Shown here: piece by piece, positions 12,184 through 23,820 of the stretch
How the letters are laid out: each line of letters opens with the position of its first letter
Numbering within the stretch: position 1 is the first letter of the stretch
Assembly: GCF_030247185.1 (NCBI RefSeq)
Contig: NC_080572.1
Location: 35,014,971 to 35,078,970, forward strand
Direction of reading: 5' to 3'
From: Malaya genurostris
Lineage: Eukaryota; Arthropoda; Insecta; Diptera; Culicidae
Length of the DNA stretch: 64,000 bases
The notes under the pieces: model-generated
Told to the model about the DNA's origin: nothing
Seen by the model: only the letters and a program-made list of their open reading frames with translations
The model's database searches: none
Position numbers and translations under genes: made by a program

Positions 12184-12374
12184 CACTGAGGTCTTTTTTA
12201 TGCGGTCTTTTTTTATGCGGTTCTTTTATGCGACTTTTTTTATGCAAAGTTTCAGAGTTATGCGGTTTTTTTTATGCGAAGTTTCAGAGTTATGCGGTTT
12301 TTTTTATGCGAATTTTCAGAGTTATGCGGTTTTTTTTATGCGGTACGTAAATTCGCATAAAAAAGACTTCAGTG
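12184..12374. mobile_element. TA-target MITE with internal 32-bp tandem repeats
   Basis: Inverted termini CACTGAGGTCTTTTTTATGC and, in reverse complement, CACTGAAGTCTTTTTTATGC differ by one base. TA flanks both ends (12182-12183 and 12375-12376), the Tc1/mariner signature. The interior is about three copies of a 32-bp unit ('agtttcagagttatgcgg' plus a T-run and 'atgcga'), which themselves resemble the termini. The element is 191 bp and non-coding; the open frame running through it is a product of the repeat. Confidence 0.75.
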
Positions 12375-12376
12375 TA

Positions 12377-15300
12377 GTTGAGAAGTTTTGCTATCAACAT
12401 GGAAAATCTATACCTTACTTAGATTTCAGTTTGCAATTTCCCCTGTTAGCAGAAATAGATTTCTGTTTGATATCATCGGAATATCTTTTTGCTTTAGATT
12501 TTGATTTTTTGACACTTAAAACGACCAAAACAACAGCAAATTGAGTAATCAATAAATACTAACATCACAATATCAAAATGAGTTTTCTATTTGATCTCAC
12601 ACTCTGCTCGAGAAGCTATTTTAGTTTGTAAAAATCGGATCTTTGAGAAAATTGACAATAAATTTTTTTTATCTCTGGCACATTTTACCATGCTGCTGGC
12701 AACATTAATAATAGTAATTTTTATTCAAAGTTTTGGTTATATTTATCAAGTTTGCAGCAGGAACATTTCGTTTTAGCTCGTTATGAATTAAAGCTTTGTA
12801 AAAGGATTCTCACTATACATTTTGTATGAACCTTCAATAATACTTGAAAAGGTGAATTTGTTTTTTGGTTTGAAAAATATCAAAACTTAAAGCATGATTC
12901 TATTTCAAAATTTATAGATAAGAGTTTGAATTATCAAAATTTAATGTTCATTTAATCAAATTGGCCAAATTGCCGAAACCAACCAAACTTAGAGAAAACC
13001 ATCGCGACATATACTAAATTTTATACAACCTCCTGTCACCAAAGCACGCAAGAGAGAAACGGAATTCATCAAATGATTGAACCTATCAAATGAAATGCTT
13101 CATAAACCATGCCCAATTGCACGCTCGCATCCGACGACTTAAATCTTCTTAGGAATCGCACGCTCGGGTGCAGTCTTCTACTTCCTATCATCTCGCCATG
13201 CATCAATCAATTTGATGGTTGACACGATGATTCCCACACCGGAAAAGCTTGGTACGAAGCGGCCGGAAAAATCGAAACATTTTCCTTAAATGCCAACATT
13301 TGCTAAGTGCCTGAGTTCGCCACGTGGCGTATTTTCTCAACGGCACGTGTGCTGGCGTTTCGATGGTTATATTACTTGAACCGTTTCTGCCTTCCCTCGT
13401 TCCACAATAGCTTTATGTGGAAAGCATTGCTATCAAATATTCAGGTTGCACTGTTGCAATGAGTACTGTGTTTACAATAATGGCGCCGTTGTGTAGGGTT
13501 GTGACTCAAACCACTGTCAATCAACTACTTTAACAAACAGGTATCAAACGGAAATTTATTATTCAGATTATTGCAAGTATCAGCTTGATATCATGTCTAT
13601 CCTGGTGCAATTGTTATATTTAGTGACTATTGGCTATGTCTGTAGGTAGTATTTTTACTCAGACGATAAAAAAGTTTACTAGGCCTAAATTTGTACCTGA
13701 CTTATTAGGAAACTACTCGTATCAATTTTGTTTAGCTTTGAAACCAACTAAATCCAATGCTCTTTTACCTTATTGTGTAGTTTTTGTTTACATTATCATT
13801 ATCTAATTCTATTTAAAAATTGGTTCATTGGCACTGGTAAAATTTTTCTGAGCTACCCTTGCTTCGTAATACGTGAAAATATTTTTTCGAATTTTGAACT
13901 ATGATTTTATTTATTGGAAATTTAATAATATGTATTGCCGATTTGGAGGTTAAGCAGATTAGTCAACGAAATAATGACGATTCTTCGGGAACAATTTTCA
14001 GCGCTCGTGATCTGCTTCCCTTACGATTTTCGTCAACATTTGGGAAGAAAAGTAATACTCGGTTATTGAGCAGCTCCTTCGATTCAAAACTATCTTCCGG
14101 CTTAGATTTCGCAGTATGCTGTAACACCAAAGGCTTCGATCCTACTAATTCTAATAAAAAAAAACGTGCCTATTATCGTTAATAGGAGCTTTACTTTCGT
14201 TCAAATAACCCCTACTCTGATCAGTTCAAGCTTGTCTAATTATTAGCCTTCGTACACGAGCAAAATGTTAGTGAATAGCCGATTCCATTGGAATTAGAAT
14301 GGTGGGTCAACTCTTCTATTACAAGGCTTTTCGAGTCAATAACGACATGACACTGTGGGTATGAGTTGCTGTTTAAGAGGGTTCGATTTTTTGGAATAGA
14401 TTGGTTTTGGTTTTAGAAAAATTATGAAATTTATTGAGTAAAAAAAAGTTTCTCCGACGACGCCAAAATGGGCCTATATTCATGCATCAGATCATTCGTG
14501 TAGCGTTCTGAACAGTCCTTCTATTTTTAATAACTTCTTATCTTCTTTCGATTAGTAGTAGTTGAGTGGAACTTCGAGTAGGTGATTTAGAGTATATGGT
14601 ATTATACTCTGAACCACATCCTTTGTGTACCTTTAAGAGAGTCTGTATGCTTCATTCTAAGTACTTTTAAAGGTGTAAATCTCCACAGCCTTCAACATTT
14701 CGTATTGTTTATATTGTAATTGTGTACTGGAGTCCACAGCTGCAAATTTCTTGGCGGATAATTAGTTTTCGATTAAATTTAGAATTAAATATCAACTTAA
14801 CGTTACTTCGTTGCTACATTCTACTATATTGTTACTGTTCGGTGACAAAGGGGTGATGACGGCCTACTTTGGCAGACATCACAGTTTCTATTAATATCCT
14901 TGTCCATATATCCCGGTTTTCTCTCGATCGATCTTAATACCGGTTCGTTCGCTTGCCGATTCAAAGATTTAGCACATTGTTTTCTTTTCATCGTACGGGT
15001 TTTACCAATGCTGTTAAGGAAACGCTTGAAAAAAAACCTTCAACAGTAAACCTCGCAAAAACTTTTACGTCGAGAAAATGCTTCTTCCGAGAAACGCGTA
15101 CTTTTAAAACAAATTACTGTCAAACATTTCAAGTACGTCTAATGGAAGATCATTTCTAGGTTTAACAAATGGGACGGTTTTGTGTTAAAATGTAATGAAT
15201 CATCAGATTTCACGTGCTTCAAGCTATTGTTATTGTGTTCGAATAGAGAGACAAGTTCGACTGAAGACAGGTTTTAAAAAGGGAGGCTGTGTTCTACTAC

Positions 15301-15469
15301 TATCATAAATTCAAATAGAAGTTATAGAAAATCACTTAAACATTGTATGAAAATGTTGGCCGGAAGCAATAAGTTCTGCCCTTCCATCAGATAGGAAATT
15401 AATCGAAAAACCCCCTTCTTGCCATTCTTCGAGAGAATTAGACCGTGTGTAATTTTAAACGGTGTGTAA
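12377..15469. other. Gene-free stretch, unassigned
   Basis: I see no supported gene, RNA gene or named repeat. Bases 13040-13470 are GC-richer and look single-copy, as conserved intergenic or intronic DNA often does. The frame at 13901-14182 has no recognisable domain. Confidence 0.4.
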
Positions 15470-15740
15470 TTTTAAACACACTTCATTCAGTAATTCCGGA
15501 ACCGGAAGTCGGTTCCGGATATAATTATGTTGATACTTTTTCGATCATTAGATCATTTCATTTGAAAATACGGGAAACATTAGACTTTTATTTGAAACTA
15601 AGGCATTAGACATTAGACTTTTATTTGAAACTAAGCTTGCAAAAACTGGTCTAACCTTCTTTGAGAAAATGAAATGAGTTCCGTTTTTAAGGTATTTGAC
15701 CACTATTTCCGGTACTTCCGGAGCCGGAAACGAATATCCT
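15470..15740. repeat. Culicine dispersed repeat, partial
   Basis: It contains 'tccggaaccggaagtcgg' and 'ttgaccactatttccggt'. There is a local direct duplication at about 15577-15637 of a unit containing 'cattagacttttatttgaaa', which is a slippage-like change inside this copy. Confidence 0.6.
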
Positions 15741-15998
15741 ATACGTAGGAAATGACGCTTAAACTTGGGCGGCAGTGATTTTGGCAGCTATCGCAAGGGC
15801 CTATACCATAGGCAAAGCTGTTTACAAGCTGAAAGGCGAGTTACTGAACGAGCAGTAGAGTGAGCGGCCAAAAGGATAATTGCAACGGTTTAAAAGGTAA
15901 GTAACACGTTATTACCAAAACTATTCTTATATTTATATATGAAAAAAGAAAAAAAAAATTATATCCTGCTCAAAATCCTATTTTGGAAAGTTTCAAAA

Positions 15999-16103
15999 AT
16001 GTCTTACAATAAAAAATTAGACGATGAAATCAATGAAACGGTAGAATACTTCAGGAAAGTTGAAAAATTACGAGCACGAAACAGTTCTAAAAGGAATTTT
16101 TAA
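15999..16103 (+). pseudogene. Gag-position remnant of the gypsy element
   Basis: A 34-residue frame (MSYNKKLDDEINETVEYF at its start) ending in TAA. It is charged and helical in character, as expected of a gag N-terminus, but too short for a domain assignment. The role is inferred from its position upstream of the pol remnants. Within about 150 bases the sequence passes to RNase H-like material, so most of gag, protease and reverse transcriptase has been deleted. Confidence 0.3.
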
Positions 16104-16257
16104 AAGCAGACAGCGATATTGAATTCACAGTAACAATATTTCCCCACCAACCGGAAAACACACGAATTGTAAGAATGATTGTTTGCACATGCATAACATT
16201 GCACCTGCCTCCGTAGGAGCAGTGCAATCTAAATTAAAATTATGACCTTATTTATAT

Positions 16258-16420
16258 GGACTGAAGTTTCTTTTCAAAACATATCACAGACCATTAGTTA
16301 ATCTGTTTTCGATGAAAAATCCTTCTTCAAAATGAACAAGAATCCGTTTAGACCTCGATGAGTTCGACGTAGAATACTTACAAGGTGAATTAAATATATG
16401 AGCGGACGCGCTCTGTAGGA
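16258..16420 (+). pseudogene. RNase H C-terminal remnant (gypsy pol)
   Basis: The readable string HRPLVNLFSMKNPSS, then DLDEFDVEYLQGELN and ADALCRI (with two in-frame stops between), follows the Ty3/gypsy RNase H ending: 'TDHkPL', then 'L..fdf.i.Y..G..N..ADaLSR'. The domain start, including its first catalytic residues, is absent. This part would degrade the RNA strand of the RNA:DNA hybrid during reverse transcription. It is inactive. Confidence 0.65.
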
Positions 16421-16676
16421 TTAAAATTAACACATACATGTTAAGTATTATGTCTATTATAAAAGTTCAAACTAGAGTCGATACAAGGAAACAAAATGAT
16501 AAGAAATATTATTCAGCAAGAGGACAACCTTCTTGATTCTGTACATACTGAGCCTGATGAACTCAAAATATTTGAATCAATCATTATAAATGAAGTACAT
16601 AACATGCAAAAATTAAGCATTGAAAAATCGTCGACAAATAAATAAATATATTAAAAATTGAAATTACAAAAAGGAT

Positions 16677-17660
16677 TTGACTCAAGCGTCATTCATCCGT
16701 TGTAAAATAACAAATATAAATGAAACTCTCAAGAGAATTTTAATCATTATCGAAGAAAAAGCTAATAAATTGAATATTGGAAAAATTGCTCTTGCGCTTT
16801 CGAATACAATTTTCAATTTTATTAGTATTATTAATTTTAAGTTAGCATGCAATAAATATCTGAAATCACTTCAAATCATACTCTATTTACCGCAACGCGA
16901 GATAGATGATATAAACTTAATTAACAGAATTATCCAAGAAAACCACGATTCTGCAATTGGCGGACACATCGGAATTAACAGACTGTATCGAAAACTTAAG
17001 TGTCATTATATATGGCCAAATATAACAACAGAAAATTTTATTCAAACACCAATACCACAAAAATGCTTTTCTTCAATATGTACACAAGTGGCCCATTTAA
17101 AAAATCAAATTTGGGAAATAGATACGCGCTAACAATGTAATGCGATTTATCTAAATATATCATAGTAAAACCAATTCCAGACAAACAAGCAGAAACAATA
17201 GTCAAAGCTTTTGTCGAACACTGAATTCAAATTTACGGAACCCCGTCTATTATACGAACAGACCAGGGAACCAAATATAAAAATGAAGTCTTCCACAAAA
17301 TTAGCAAATTACTCAAATTTACTCAAAAATTTTCGACACCGTATCACCCTCAAACTATCGGAAATCTCGAGAGAAATCATCGATGTCTGAATGAGTTCGT
17401 CAATGAATCGCATAGTGATTGGGATGACTGGCTGCATTACTACACGTTTTGCTACAATACAACTCCTCACACCGACTTTCCATACACACCTTTTGAACTG
17501 ATTTTTATAAAAACAGCATCAGCAAACGAATTGAAAAATCCAGAATTCATAGAACCGATACATAATTACGATGAATACTGCTCTGAATTAAAATACAAAT
17601 TAAAAACTGTAGCGTTGAAAGTAAAAGAACGTATAGACAAAATAAAAAAAAAAAGAAAAT
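16677..17660 (+). pseudogene. Gypsy integrase, degraded
   Basis: The first part (16677-17132) is open and contains the integrase zinc-binding signature: H then GGHIGINRLYRKLKCHYIWP, with the following cysteine pair damaged. After a stop at 17130-17132 the catalytic core continues: CDLSKYIIVKPIPDKQAET, IYGTPSIIRTDQGTKYKN (second catalytic Asp) and HPQTIGNLERNHRCLNEF (catalytic Glu), then WDDWLHYYTFCYNTTPHT. An in-frame TGA at 17221-17223 interrupts the core, and a stop ends the C-terminal region near 17660. The order and motifs are those of a Ty3/gypsy DDE integrase, which would insert the cDNA into the genome. Confidence 0.8.
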
Positions 17661-17699
17661 AATTCAAAACCCTGTTTCATTCAAATAAATGATAAGGTA

Positions 17700-18310
17700 A
17701 TGTTAGAAAATCACAATAGAACCAAATTAGACAAAATTTACAAAGGTCCCTACATAGTAAAAAAACATAGACCACCCAAATGCAATAATAGAAACCCTAG
17801 AAACAAAGCAAACTCATACAGTTCATAAAAATCAAATTGTTAAATTGTAATCAAATACAACAATATTACGACATATTACAAAAAAAAATTACATCTTTAT
17901 GGAAAACTCGAATTTTTACTTCTGAACAAATTTTTTTAACTATTATATTTTATATCATATTATATAATACACATACCTACATCATTACCATAGCATAATC
18001 AAATTATATGAGAATACCGTTATACGACTATATATTTATTAACTCCAAAACATTATTTTGTGACTATATCCTCGTTACATTCAAAATTATCTTATTATTA
18101 TTTTTTTACATAACATTATATCACACAAATTACACTATTGACCATTGTATAATAATATAAAAGCCAAATCAAATCAAGAAATTGTATCACAGAAGAAAAA
18201 TCAAAACATTGTAAAACACATTACACTTTACACAATATTGTAAAAGATTTCTTGATACCAGACCTTAATATATTTCAATCGAAAATGACGCCGTAAACTT
18301 CATAATTTTT
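17700..18310. other. Non-coding 3' part of the gypsy relic
   Basis: Very AT-rich sequence between the integrase end and the polypurine tract. The first 150 bases still resemble an integrase C-terminal tail ('aaatttacaaaggtccctac' reads as KIYKGPY, typical of the GPY module). Nothing envelope-like is visible. Confidence 0.5.
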
Positions 18311-18322
18311 TTGCGGGGAAGG
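18311..18322 (+). other. Polypurine tract before the 3' LTR
   Basis: A T-run followed by GCGGGGAAGG abuts the LTR start TGTGGGGG. This is the expected plus-strand primer site of an LTR retrotransposon. Confidence 0.65.
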
Positions 18323-19959
18323 TGTGGGGGAATTACAAAACCACTACGTCTTCCTTGAATTGCTTACAGTGCATAAGCAAAGTAACGCAATGAATATAAA
18401 CACATTAAACAATGCACGCCACTGGCGTGGATTTTTCGCTTCGCGCGAATGAAAATAAATAACTTCAATTGTACTTGCATCGCCGCGGGTCGAGCGATGA
18501 GCTTGAGCGACCACCCCTGGTTGCTACTCCGTTACTGATCGGGATTAGCTGAAATTGTACAGGGAGTTTCTAGATGATCCATCCTGGGACTGGTGAATCA
18601 TTCTTCAATGTACATCTTCTGGTAACCCCAGAATTCATTGATCAGTACCGTTGCCGGCCAGGCCCGAACGTAAATCGTCTAAGGAATGGGAAGGGATGTT
18701 AGTCCAACACTTGTTGTTACTAGAGGCCGTATATACTACTGTGCACTCCACAAGTGTCACGGGAGAAGGATATTTGTTAGTAAAAATTTCAGTATTGGTA
18801 TTATTTGCGCGCGACTCAGTATGTTCCGGTTACAAGATGCTCGGATGCACCTCTAAACTCATTGACATCCCGAGTGGACGTTTCAACAATATCCTATATT
18901 GAAGTCCCGAGAAGTCTTGATTCAAAGCTCTCATTCGAGGAAACAGAAGAAAAATTTGCAATACTATCGCGTAAAGAATAAAAACTTTCATATTTTTCAC
19001 AAATGAAATTACGTGATAAAAAATAAACGAGTGAATAGGATTTAGACAAAATAGTTGATTCGTTGCATTGCCATATTCTAAACAGTTGTTATAAAATCAT
19101 TTTAAATGACCAAATAAAGGTCAACAGATTTCACGCGCGTCTTTATTTATTATTTATTAATCTTTATTATTTCCGCTTTATTATTTTAATTACTTATTAA
19201 AATTATTAATTGGTTATATTGGTTGATCTGGGCAGCCGGCTACCGAGAAAAATCTTAATTTATTGTTTGAAATATTAATAGCAAGTGTTTTTTACTACGT
19301 GTTCAATATATCGATAGATGTTATCTCTGTTATTAACTTTGTAATATCAACGGATTTGCGCAATATTTATAGATTATTTATTTATTTATCATTCAATTTA
19401 TAATCCTGACAGACAATCAATAACATGGAAGAAGAAAACATTCCAAATAAAACTTTTCTTCGAAGTTAGATGGAAATTGATAGGTTGAATGAAGAGATAA
19501 TTTAGTAAAATAGAGTAATCAGAAGTGAAGCATTGAAAATATCTGATAACTAAAAAGGAAAAGAAACTCCTGCAATTGTCGCCTTTTACGACATGGAAGC
19601 AGGAACCCAGTGGATCTATTCTTGGTTCATTTTTTTCCGCCGGATTCCACACGGCATCTAGGCTGGTACTGTCCGGAGAGAGCTAATAGGTACTATCAAT
19701 CTCCTAGTGGACCCCAGCCCCTTTGCCATCGCCGCGGGTCGAGCGATGTTTATTAAAGTCTAATCTCCAATAATTATTTCCAAAACTTCTTCGATATATG
19801 TAATTGTCAAGTCACAAGACTTCTCGTTAAAAACATACACTCACACAAATCCAAATTGTAACTTGAACAAAACTACAATCCGAAAGATAAATCGGACATT
19901 CTGTATTCAAATTCGAAACTGGTAGTATCTTCCGAAAGAACAAAAAAGAACCTGCCACA
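18323..19959 (+). repeat. Gypsy 3' LTR, split by an insertion
   Basis: The LTR starts TGTGGGGGAATTACAAAACC and ends CCTGCCACA. Its two parts, 18323-18499 and 19727-19959, align in order with the solo LTR at 41411-41974 (shared 'agcaaagtaacgcaatgaat', 'gcgggtcgagcg', 'caagacttctcg'). The intervening 1.2 kb is absent from the solo LTR. Confidence 0.75.
18500..19726. mobile_element. Unidentified 1.2-kb insertion in the LTR
   Basis: It is flanked by a 22-bp direct duplication of LTR sequence (18478-18499 and 19727-19748), present only once in the solo LTR. The duplicated target is itself a near-palindrome with CATCGC and GCGATG ends. The left part starts 'agcttgagcgaccacccctg'. The right part contains 'gtcgccttttacgacatgg' and, about 50 bases further on, 'attccacacggc', a pair of phrases that I recall from several insect non-LTR elements, though I cannot name the family. 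No long open frame remains. An internally deleted non-LTR element or SINE-like derivative is the most likely explanation. Confidence 0.5.
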
Positions 19960-22900
19960 CAACATACCGTTTTTACCATCAACTCTACCAAACTGTGACA
20001 CTGTGCAAGATTCGGTGATAAAATAGATTGTTCGGAATGTACAACAATGAAGTTTAAACGTATATACTACCCTCGTTCAATCCCTTCTACCTTTCTTCAC
20101 CATTCCGGAACCTGGGCTTTTTGGCTAATGAAGATTATTATAACTGATCCTGCCTGGTTGAAGTTGGAAACAGAGGGCAGAAACTGTCAATTTTCTGCTC
20201 CGACAGTTACCAAATTGGTTTTTACCTGCCGCAATCATTAACCCTAATGGAATTATAAAATGGATATAAAGTGCTCCTCATCCCGACTCAGCCATGTAAC
20301 CCAAAGTGACAGAAAACAGAGCTCAGAATTCGAAATCGATTTCACCCGAGTCGAACTTGCCCCTGTACTCAAATTTGACCAAGTGCAAAGCCAAACCAGC
20401 CAGGATTTTTTAATAATTCAATTCATCGCTTAATAGGCAACATTGGCCATCATTTCCAACGCATTACTGGGAAAATTCAACGAAACGTGAAATAAATTGC
20501 GTTAATAATATTTTCATATGCTCGTCGCCCACTCATTCTCCGCATCATGAGGCGTTTCTGCTCCACTAGTACCATCGGCCCACGTCTCGTAGGAATATTA
20601 ACTGTCACAACGGAATCTGGAGCAATTTTGAAACTCGATCTGCACTCACACCTATTTCTGAAGCATTCCTCAGCTGTTACGCTCCTTCAGTAAGCCCCGA
20701 TCTAGTGAAATGCATTGATGCAGTACGTGAGACCTTGTCAAACACACAAACATCACTGGAGCCAGTCGTCGATGTTGAGTCATGTGTTTCCGAAAATTTT
20801 TTCACCCGTGTTCCATCCGATAGCCTTGCAAAGGCAAACGACAAAAACAGCAGACCCATCCCTCAGCAGTAGTCCCTGCTCTTGGACCGGCAATCATCAA
20901 CGGCAACGTTCGATGACTTCAAAACTCTAACGTCCGGACGAATATCGACACGAACCCGTACACAAACACACTCACTCACCGATGGAACGGAAGCTGCTGC
21001 ATCTGTGGTGTCACCAAAAGCAGCAACTGAGATTCTTTCATTCACAAACGCACAGTTGTGTAAAATTTCGCTCCAACGATGCGAGAGATTCTGGTTTTGA
21101 CAAAAAGCTGACAACTAAGGGAGGCTAGATCGATGATGGTTCGATGTTTGATTTGTTGGATGGTTGCACAATCAGACGGACAGGGCCCGAGATGAGTGTG
21201 TGTATGTATGTTTGCATGCAGGCTGAACTCTTCTCCAGAGAACGCCGATTGGCTTGATGTCCTGACAGGTGCCGGTGCGTTGACAAGTTTCTGATGAGGT
21301 TTGGTGCGTTTTACTCGGAATCGGAATGATGGTTGTCCCGATTTGACGGAATCGAATGTCAGTGTTTTTGCAATACAGATCATTCTGTTTTCATTTTTGC
21401 TTCCGTTGTTGCACTCAACCTGATTATCTTGGCATGTGTTTTGATTTCAGCCATTGTTCATTTATGAGTTTAATTTGTTAAAAATATGGAACACTTTCCT
21501 ATCTAGTTTTAGTAATTATTGAGTATGCGCATCCTTATTTATACGTATTATTTTTTGTTAGCGAATTTGCTTATTGAATTTTTATAGTTTTATTCAATGA
21601 TTTTTCAATCATTTAAGCTGTGCTGCTGTAGACTGCCCGTAGTAACGCTTCGTGATTGACCAAATGAGTGAAAATGCACAATTAACGAAGAAAAAGACAA
21701 TCTAGAAAAGCAAATCATTTTCACTACATACCCACTCACCCAAAATTGTTCAAATATTGGCCAATAACGACATCGACACGGTGCTGGGCTATAAGATAAG
21801 AAGATAAGAAGGAATACTAGTTCAATACTTGTTTCTAGTGACCGGCACTGCATCTCCACGAGTATTACGGGATAGGAAGTGTTTTAGTAGGGATGGGAGA
21901 AGATCTGGATATGTCTTGGTCAACAGTACGATATTTAGCTTTAACATTGGCATTGCAATTAGAGACCGCCGATACTCTTGTACTCATTTGTGAAAATTTA
22001 AACGATGCTTTAAAGGCTGTATTCGAAAAAGATTATATTCAAATGAAAGGTCTTAAGATAAGAAGATTCTGATCTTCAATCAGACCGGAGATGTGTGATG
22101 TTGATAATCAATGACGACGTTGATAATCAATGACACAAACAAACCTATTCCTGCCTTACCGATACTCGATTTTCGGGCTCGAAAGTACCAAAAATAGTAA
22201 TACAAAACTGTGAATATGAACGCACTCCATTTTCTCAAAAATGGCCACACCAATTAGTAATAATTTAGAATAAAATGAAAGGTGTTACAATTCTTTAAGT
22301 GAGTGTTTACTTTTTACCTTCTTTGACTGCAGAAATTTCGCATTCTGATTCCGGAAGTAACTGCAAAATGGACATCACTTCGTTTTCTCCGTTACAGAAA
22401 AAGAGAATTTCAAAAATTGAAATTCAAATTGAAGGACTTATAGTCCCATATCAAATTGTTAATTATTATTCGATCATGACTTCCTGTTCTGCAATTTTAG
22501 GGTGACGGGTTTAAAAATTTCAAACTGTTAGAAAATGTCAAAAAATATGAGGATAACTGAAACTGTAAAACTGTAAACTAGTTGGGCTCAAAACTATTCC
22601 AATTTGTAGCTCGTGGTAGTTGATGTACGAACCGTTTTCGGTTACACTGGTCTCTGAATTCCAGTTTCAAGGGACGAAAAATAATGCTACAAAATCTTCA
22701 AAGCTTAAACCAAATGCTCAATCGGTTTCCATAGACGTATATTCAAATGGATGATCTTATGGTCCCATACGGAATTCCGCAATTTTGCAATTCTATTCTT
22801 GCTAATTGCACTTATCTAAAGACGAAATTTTACAATTCTGAACATTTTCCGGGAAGGTGAAAGAAAACGTGAATATTTAATAATTACTAATAGAAATGAA

Positions 22901-23140
22901 AAAATCTCTGGAATCTTTCCATGAAAATATAAATATTACCGAAGAATATTCATGTAAAAAACACATGTAGATTGATAAGAGATGTATCATCTAACTGTTA
23001 GGTGGATTAGGCACGTTTTTCAGACATATTTTTATAATTTTGTACTAAGGATGCGTTACTCAATAATATTCGTGTAGCAAGGCAGTTTTTTTCTCACTTT
23101 TTAGACCAGACATACCCAGTACCCAAGAACCAAAAGAAAA
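19960..23140. other. Gene-free stretch with a coding-like patch
   Basis: Bases 20560-21110 are GC-rich and coding-like (separate entry). Bases 22020-22950 contain weak culicine-repeat phrases ('attctgattccggaagt', 'acctttcat'-like words). The remainder has no recognisable feature. Confidence 0.4.
20572..21106 (+). other. Coding-like open stretch interrupted by one TAG
   Basis: One frame reads, without break, from just after a stop near 20565 through SEAFLSCYAPSVSPDLVKCI and ESCVSENFFTRVPSDSLAKA to a TAG near 20871, then continues open through DRQSSTATFDDFKTLTSG to a stop near 21100. Composition is Ser/Thr-rich and GC is higher than in the flanks, as in disordered parts of insect regulatory proteins. 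I recognise no domain. It could be a decayed exon, a conserved untranslated region or chance. Confidence 0.2.
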
Positions 23141-23497
23141 GAGCCAAGAGCCAAGAGCCAAGAGCCAAGAGCCAAGAGCCAAGAGCCAAGAGCCAAGAGC
23201 CAAGAGCCAAGAGCCAAGAGCCAAGAGCCAAGAGCCAAGAGCCAAGAGCCAAGAGCCAAGAGCCAAGAGCCAAGAGCCAAGAGCCAAGAGCCAAGAGCCA
23301 AGAGCCAAGAGCCAAGAGCCAAGAGCCAAGAGCCAAGAGCCAAGAGCCAAGAGCCAAGAGCCAAGAGCCAAGAGCCAAGAGCCAAGAGCCAAGAGCCAAG
23401 AGCCAAGAGCCAAGAGCCAAGAGCCAAGAGCCAAGAGCCAAGAGCCAAGAGCCAAGAGCCAAGAGCCAAGAGCCAAGAGCCAAGAGCCAAGAGCCAA
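23141..23497. repeat. Perfect heptamer array (GAGCCAA)51
   Basis: 357 bp made of exactly 51 head-to-tail copies of GAGCCAA, with no interruption that I can find. Because 7 is not a multiple of 3 and the unit contains no stop in any register, all three minus-strand frames are open and encode the same LALGSWL heptad. These are artefacts of the repeat, not genes. Degenerate precursors ('cccaagaaccaaaag') precede the array. It does not match the insect telomere unit TTAGG. Confidence 0.95.
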
Positions 23498-23518
23498 AGA
23501 CAATAGATACTATTGTCT
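23498..23518. repeat. Perfect 9-bp inverted repeat beside the array
   Basis: AGACAATAG, a 3-base spacer ATA and CTATTGTCT form a perfect hairpin starting at the base immediately after the last heptamer. Confidence 0.85.
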
Positions 23519-23628
23519 ATTAATATTATAAAAATAACAATAATTTTTTTACTAGCTCGGAATAATAAATAGAAATCCTTCTAAAACTATACTATGTCGT
23601 ATTTAAATAACATTTCCATTAGAATTGT

Positions 23629-23820
23629 CCCGGATTGGCGGTTCAATGCATAGGGTCTTACAAACCAGTTGTCGTATGTCTGAGCCCCGACCTGGAAGAA
23701 TTATAGTGTCAGTAGGATCGTAACACCAGCCATGCAATTATTCTGTACACTCTGAATAGGCTGCGAAGTCTGTTGAAACAGAAGGTCAAATTCCACTACA
23801 GAAATGTACCAAAGCTAAGG
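23629..23820 (+). mobile_element. tRNA-derived SINE (family 1), decayed
   Basis: The same family as at 9442: head 'cggattggcggttcaatgca', body 'agtgtcagtaggatcg', 'gtacactctgaataggctg'. A short deletion follows box A, and box B has become GTCTGAGCC, so internal promoter function is probably lost. Confidence 0.7.

Larger units (their letters stand above)
15999..19959 (+). mobile_element. Ty3/gypsy LTR retrotransposon relic
   Basis: Order of parts: a short gag-position frame, the C-terminal end of RNase H, a degraded linker, integrase (zinc finger and catalytic core), a non-coding stretch, a polypurine tract and a 3' LTR beginning TGTGG and ending CCACA. Protease, most of reverse transcriptase and nearly all of gag are missing. 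No 5' LTR was identified, so the left limit is uncertain. The LTR family is supported by an independent solo LTR at 41411-41974. Many stops make it incapable of coding. The interior is much more AT-rich than its neighbours. Confidence 0.7.

Noticed and set aside
12200..12544. 114-codon plus-strand frame
   Set aside because: It runs through the tandem units and T-runs of a MITE and has no domain.
23141..23497. CRISPR array or telomere repeat
   Set aside because: No unique spacers; the unit is not TTAGG-like, and the genome is eukaryotic.
23060..23503. Three long overlapping minus-strand frames encoding LALGSWL repeats
   Set aside because: They arise from a stop-free 7-bp repeat that gives the same peptide in each frame; no gene evidence.
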